DNA of 6,898 nt from assembly GCA_964568925.1 (NCBI GenBank), contig CAZMSJ010000032.1, positions 1 to 6,898 of the forward strand, written 5' to 3'. The position numbers and the translations under genes were made by a program. This DNA comes from CAYQUL01 sp964568925 (lineage in GTDB: Bacteria > Patescibacteriota > Microgenomatia > UBA8517). The notes beneath the pieces were generated by a model. It was not told where the DNA came from. It was given only the letters and a program-made list of their open reading frames with translations, and made no database searches. Below are positions 5,248 through 6,898 of the stretch, one piece after another (within the stretch, counting starts at the first letter, position 1; every line of letters begins with the position of its first letter).

Positions 5248-6618
5248 CTAATGACCTTCGGGCTGAATAATAGGAATGGACTTGAGTGATACAACTTCTT
5301 GAAGCACAGGTCCAATTGTACGATCATACCAAGCATCACCACCTTCGGACACACGCCAAATACCTTGCGCCCACTCACCTGTATATGGATTGTAGGTGCA
5401 ACGTGGAAATGGTGCATGTAGAAAGTCAGAATTTCCCATTGCTGCTGCTTCAGACAACGGCCGACAATCAAAACAAACGTATCGATATTCACAATCTTGA
5501 CAGACTAATACGTTGTCCTTCGTTGTATTCCATATTTGTTGAATAGCAGTGGACAGCACCACCTCCTCTAAATTTTGACTTACGACATTTCCAATAGAAT
5601 GATTCCTAGAAAAGATACAGGGAAGGACATCACCAGAGTCAGTTATTGTTATTTTCCCGGCCAAACAACTGTGCCCAGTTGAGTAATGCGCAACCTTTGT
5701 CTTTTCGGCTGTGAAACTTGGCTTTAACTTATATCCGTACTGGGCGACAATTGCAGTTGAGGGTCGAATAGATTTGTTGTCCCCTCGTCCTTTTGGTCTC
5801 AAGGGATCTGGTGACTTACCAGAGAAACCAATATCTTTAATTAAGATTTGCGTGCCGTTAATCGTCTTCTCATTCTGCTTCATAATTACGGTCTCGACTC
5901 TTGTTTTTACACCAGCTTGCTTGAGCAATTGTAAGTTTTTTATTGTCTTTAAAAAACTTCCTGGTGTCTGAGTGATTGAATCATGGATATCAGCATCACT
6001 AGAATATAGTGAAACTGCCATACGAACACCTAAAGACTTAATCCTAGAAATTTTCTCAGGATTTAAAAGTGTTGCATTGCTGAAAATTTCAACGTATTCA
6101 AAGCCCAATCCGACTGCATACTCTGCAAGATCAAGAACTGTTTTATCACCGTCGCGATACAGAAAGGGCTCACCTCCAATAAACTGACATTTGCGACACC
6201 CCAGCTGGTATGACTGGTATATGAGATCGCACCAATTGGTAAATGTCAATTTTTGTCTAGTTTCAGTCACTTTGACGTCTAAACCAATTGCTTTACGATG
6301 TGCAGTAGGCATACTTTCTGCATAACAATGTATGCATGATTCATTGCAATCATCAGAAAGGATCTCAAACCACACAAATCCCAATGTTATTTTTTTAATC
6401 TTAGGCAGAAGATGTGTAGAAGTTGATTCTGTAATCTCCTCTGCAAGATCAGCCTCAAACAACTTGACCCAATAATCTGTATTATCTGTTTCATTTGTCA
6501 ATACTGAAACAGAAGCTTCATTTACTGAAAAAACATTGCCAGTATTAGTATCCAACAAAGCACCGTTGAAGGCCCCCTTAACTAGATATACGCCTTTTCG
6601 CAAAACATATCTTTTCAT
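5248..6618 (-). CDS. Radical SAM/SPASM peptide maturase with N-terminal PqqD-like domain, 456 aa
   Basis: This is a probable RiPP maturase. Residues about 1-75 resemble a PqqD-like recognition element (GALLDTNTGNVFSVNEAS at 19-36, then a short helical part). The radical SAM core begins at FVWFEI (81-86); Cys91, Cys95 and Cys98 (CNESCIHC) hold the 4Fe-4S cluster that cleaves SAM. GGEP (148-151) is the SAM-binding motif. The C-terminal SPASM domain has seven cysteines for two auxiliary clusters: Cys318, Cys334 (G-x4-C), Cys373, 376, 382, 385 and Cys407. This is nearly the canonical CX9-15GX4C...CX2CX5CX3C...C pattern, with X2 in the last interval. A tryptophan- and glycine-containing tail of about 45 residues follows. 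I chose ATG 6618 because AGGTGA (6629-6624) lies 5 bases upstream; GTG 6627 overlaps that site. The six-cysteine peptide gene follows after 16 bases. No transporter or dedicated protease is in the same operon within the window. Confidence 0.93.
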   Translation of the reverse strand: MKRYVLRKGVYLVKGAFNGALLDTNTGNVFSVNEASVSVLTNETDNTDYWVKLFEADLAEEITESTSTHLLPKIKKITLGFVWFEILSDDCNESCIHCYAESMPTAHRKAIGLDVKVTETRQKLTFTNWCDLIYQSYQLGCRKCQFIGGEPFLYRDGDKTVLDLAEYAVGLGFEYVEIFSNATLLNPEKISRIKSLGVRMAVSLYSSDADIHDSITQTPGSFLKTIKNLQLLKQAGVKTRVETVIMKQNEKTINGTQILIKDIGFSGKSPDPLRPKGRGDNKSIRPSTAIVAQYGYKLKPSFTAEKTKVAHYSTGHSCLAGKITITDSGDVLPCIFSRNHSIGNVVSQNLEEVVLSTAIQQIWNTTKDNVLVCQDCEYRYVCFDCRPLSEAAAMGNSDFLHAPFPRCTYNPYTGEWAQGIWRVSEGGDAWYDRTIGPVLQEVVSLKSIPIIQPEGH

Positions 6619-6652
6619 TTTCTTCACCTGTAATGTGCATTTACGATATAGG

Positions 6653-6661
6653 ATTGTATCA
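6653..6661 (-). promoter_or_regulatory. Extended -10 promoter for the radical SAM/peptide operon
   Basis: TGATACAAT on the minus strand is an extended -10 with one mismatch to TATAAT. A start near 6646 would give a leader of about 28 bases that includes AGGTGA (6629-6624) before ATG 6618. No good -35 is seen. It is the only promoter I can find for both the maturase and the peptide gene. Confidence 0.5.
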
Positions 6662-6690
6662 CAACTCTAGGTTTGAAAAATAATGAAACT

Positions 6691-6710
6691 CCACGGACTC
6701 ACGTCCGTGG
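6691..6710. repeat. Palindromic hairpin element, copy 1
   Basis: CCACGGAC-TCAC-GTCCGTGG is a perfect 8-bp stem with a 4-base loop, followed by TTTC. It is nearly the same as the element at 6789-6808, differing in the loop and in one compensated base pair. It sits about 30 bases upstream of the radical SAM promoter. No rightward gene ends here, so it is unlikely to be a simple rightward terminator. Confidence 0.75.
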
Positions 6711-6724
6711 TTTCTTTTGGGAAT

Positions 6725-6741
6725 CTTGTTCTTTGAACAAG
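6725..6741. repeat. Short inverted repeat in the spacer
   Basis: CTTGTTC-TTT-GAACAAG is a 7-bp perfect stem with a 3-base loop. It is the second of five hairpins in the spacer 6690-6860. Role unknown; it could be an operator or part of a structured RNA. Confidence 0.5.
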
Positions 6742-6745
6742 CAAA

Positions 6746-6774
6746 GCGTACCAGAAATTTCAAATCTGGTACGC
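6746..6774. repeat. 10-bp inverted repeat in the spacer
   Basis: GCGTACCAGA (6746-6755) and TCTGGTACGC (6765-6774) pair perfectly around a 9-base loop. It lies between the two related palindromes at 6691 and 6789. Neither strand shows a clean T-run after it, so it is not a standard terminator. It could be an operator, an RNA element or the inside of a small non-coding mobile repeat. Confidence 0.6.
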
Positions 6775-6788
6775 GCAAAACGATTCAT

Positions 6789-6808
6789 CCCCGGACTGAC
6801 GTCCGGGG
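6789..6808. repeat. Palindromic hairpin element, copy 2
   Basis: CCCCGGAC-TGAC-GTCCGGGG is a perfect 8-bp stem with a 4-base loop, followed by TTTCC. Compared with the element at 6691-6710, stem position 3 changes A to C and its partner changes T to G, keeping the pairing. The two elements are in the same orientation, 98 bases apart. Confidence 0.75.
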
Positions 6809-6821
6809 TTTCCTCTTGCAC

Positions 6822-6860
6822 AAAAATAAGGATAGCTTCGTAAATAAACGAGCTATCCTT
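6822..6860 (-). terminator. Probable leftward terminator of the gene entering from the right
   Basis: AAGGATAGCT (6828-6837) and AGCTATCCTT (6851-6860) form a 10-bp stem, extended by CGT/ACG after one bulged base. On the minus strand it is followed by an A and then TTTTT (6826-6822). It starts 7 bases after a minus-strand TAG (6869-6867), as expected for a gene ending there. Confidence 0.65.
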
Positions 6861-6866
6861 GCTTTC

Positions 6867-6898
6867 CTACTCTTTCGCAATCTTAATGATTATCCCTG
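6867..6898 (-). CDS. Partial C-terminal end of an unidentified protein
   Basis: On the minus strand the last bases read GIIIKIAKE followed by TAG (6869-6867), with a terminator-like hairpin directly behind. Nine whole codons are too few to identify the product or to prove coding. The support is the hairpin position and the plausible amphipathic ending. The rest would lie beyond the right edge of the window. Confidence 0.4.
   Translation of the reverse strand, partial: GIIIKIAKE

Noticed and set aside
4961..5251. 96-codon plus-strand reading frame opposite the small peptide gene
   Set aside because: It has no ribosome binding site, begins inside the end of the metalloprotein gene and the terminator, and is the complement of a frame with a strong Shine-Dalgarno site and a perfect six-fold C-x-P-D pattern.
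5711..6187. Two plus-strand frames of 71-86 codons inside the radical SAM gene
   Set aside because: They lie fully within a conserved coding region on the other strand and lack start signals.
6683..6736. 17-codon plus-strand frame starting at ATG 6683 through the first palindrome
   Set aside because: It is very short, has no ribosome binding site, and its sequence is explained by the hairpin.
6690..6860. CRISPR array or tRNA in the hairpin-rich spacer
   Set aside because: Only two related 20-base units occur, both self-complementary and 98 bases apart, with no regular spacers. No tRNA cloverleaf or TTC-loop pattern is present.

Overview
The window looks like a gene-dense stretch of a small bacterial genome. 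My best guess is a member of the Candidate Phyla Radiation (Patescibacteria). This is an inference from three things: the divergent thymidylate-kinase-like protein beside a dCTP-deaminase-family gene, the short hypothetical proteins without recognisable relatives, and the compact spacing. All genes read through with the standard bacterial code. TGA is used as a stop (at 1101-1103 and 3604-3606), which argues against the TGA-as-glycine lineages such as Gracilibacteria and SR1. No tRNA, rRNA, CRISPR array or transposase gene is visible.

Layout: positions 89-1537 (+) hold three small unrecognised proteins. The first stands alone with its own terminator; the second and third overlap by 4 bases (ATGA). 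Their C-terminal thirds look alike, so they may be old paralogues. Convergent to them is glyA, serine hydroxymethyltransferase (2807-1572, -). Next, also on the minus strand, come a dCTP deaminase/dUTPase-family gene (3553-2882) and a divergent thymidylate-kinase-like gene (4164-3604). Together with glyA, which supplies methylene-tetrahydrofolate, they point to deoxypyrimidine (dTMP/dTTP) supply. Divergent from the kinase is an AT-rich gene for a putative HEXXH zinc metalloprotein (4243-4977, +).

The most interesting part is the minus-strand pair 6618-5248 and 5231-5010. The first gene encodes a radical SAM/SPASM protein with an N-terminal PqqD-like segment. Sixteen bases after it, with a strong ribosome binding site, lies a 73-residue peptide. 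All six of its cysteines sit in an identical C-x-P-D motif, behind a short leader free of cysteine. This is what a RiPP maturase and its precursor look like, probably a thioether peptide of the ranthipeptide type with a C-x-P-D acceptor pattern.

The right end (about 6690-6860) is a hairpin-rich spacer. It includes two copies of a 20-base palindrome that differ by a compensatory base-pair change. The last bases appear to be the C-terminal end of another minus-strand gene.

Promoters are unusually readable. Extended -10 elements (TGnTAnnnT) sit before the gene at 89, before dcd, the kinase, the metalloprotein and the radical SAM gene. For the kinase and the metalloprotein the expected transcription start falls on or next to the start codon, which suggests leaderless mRNAs.
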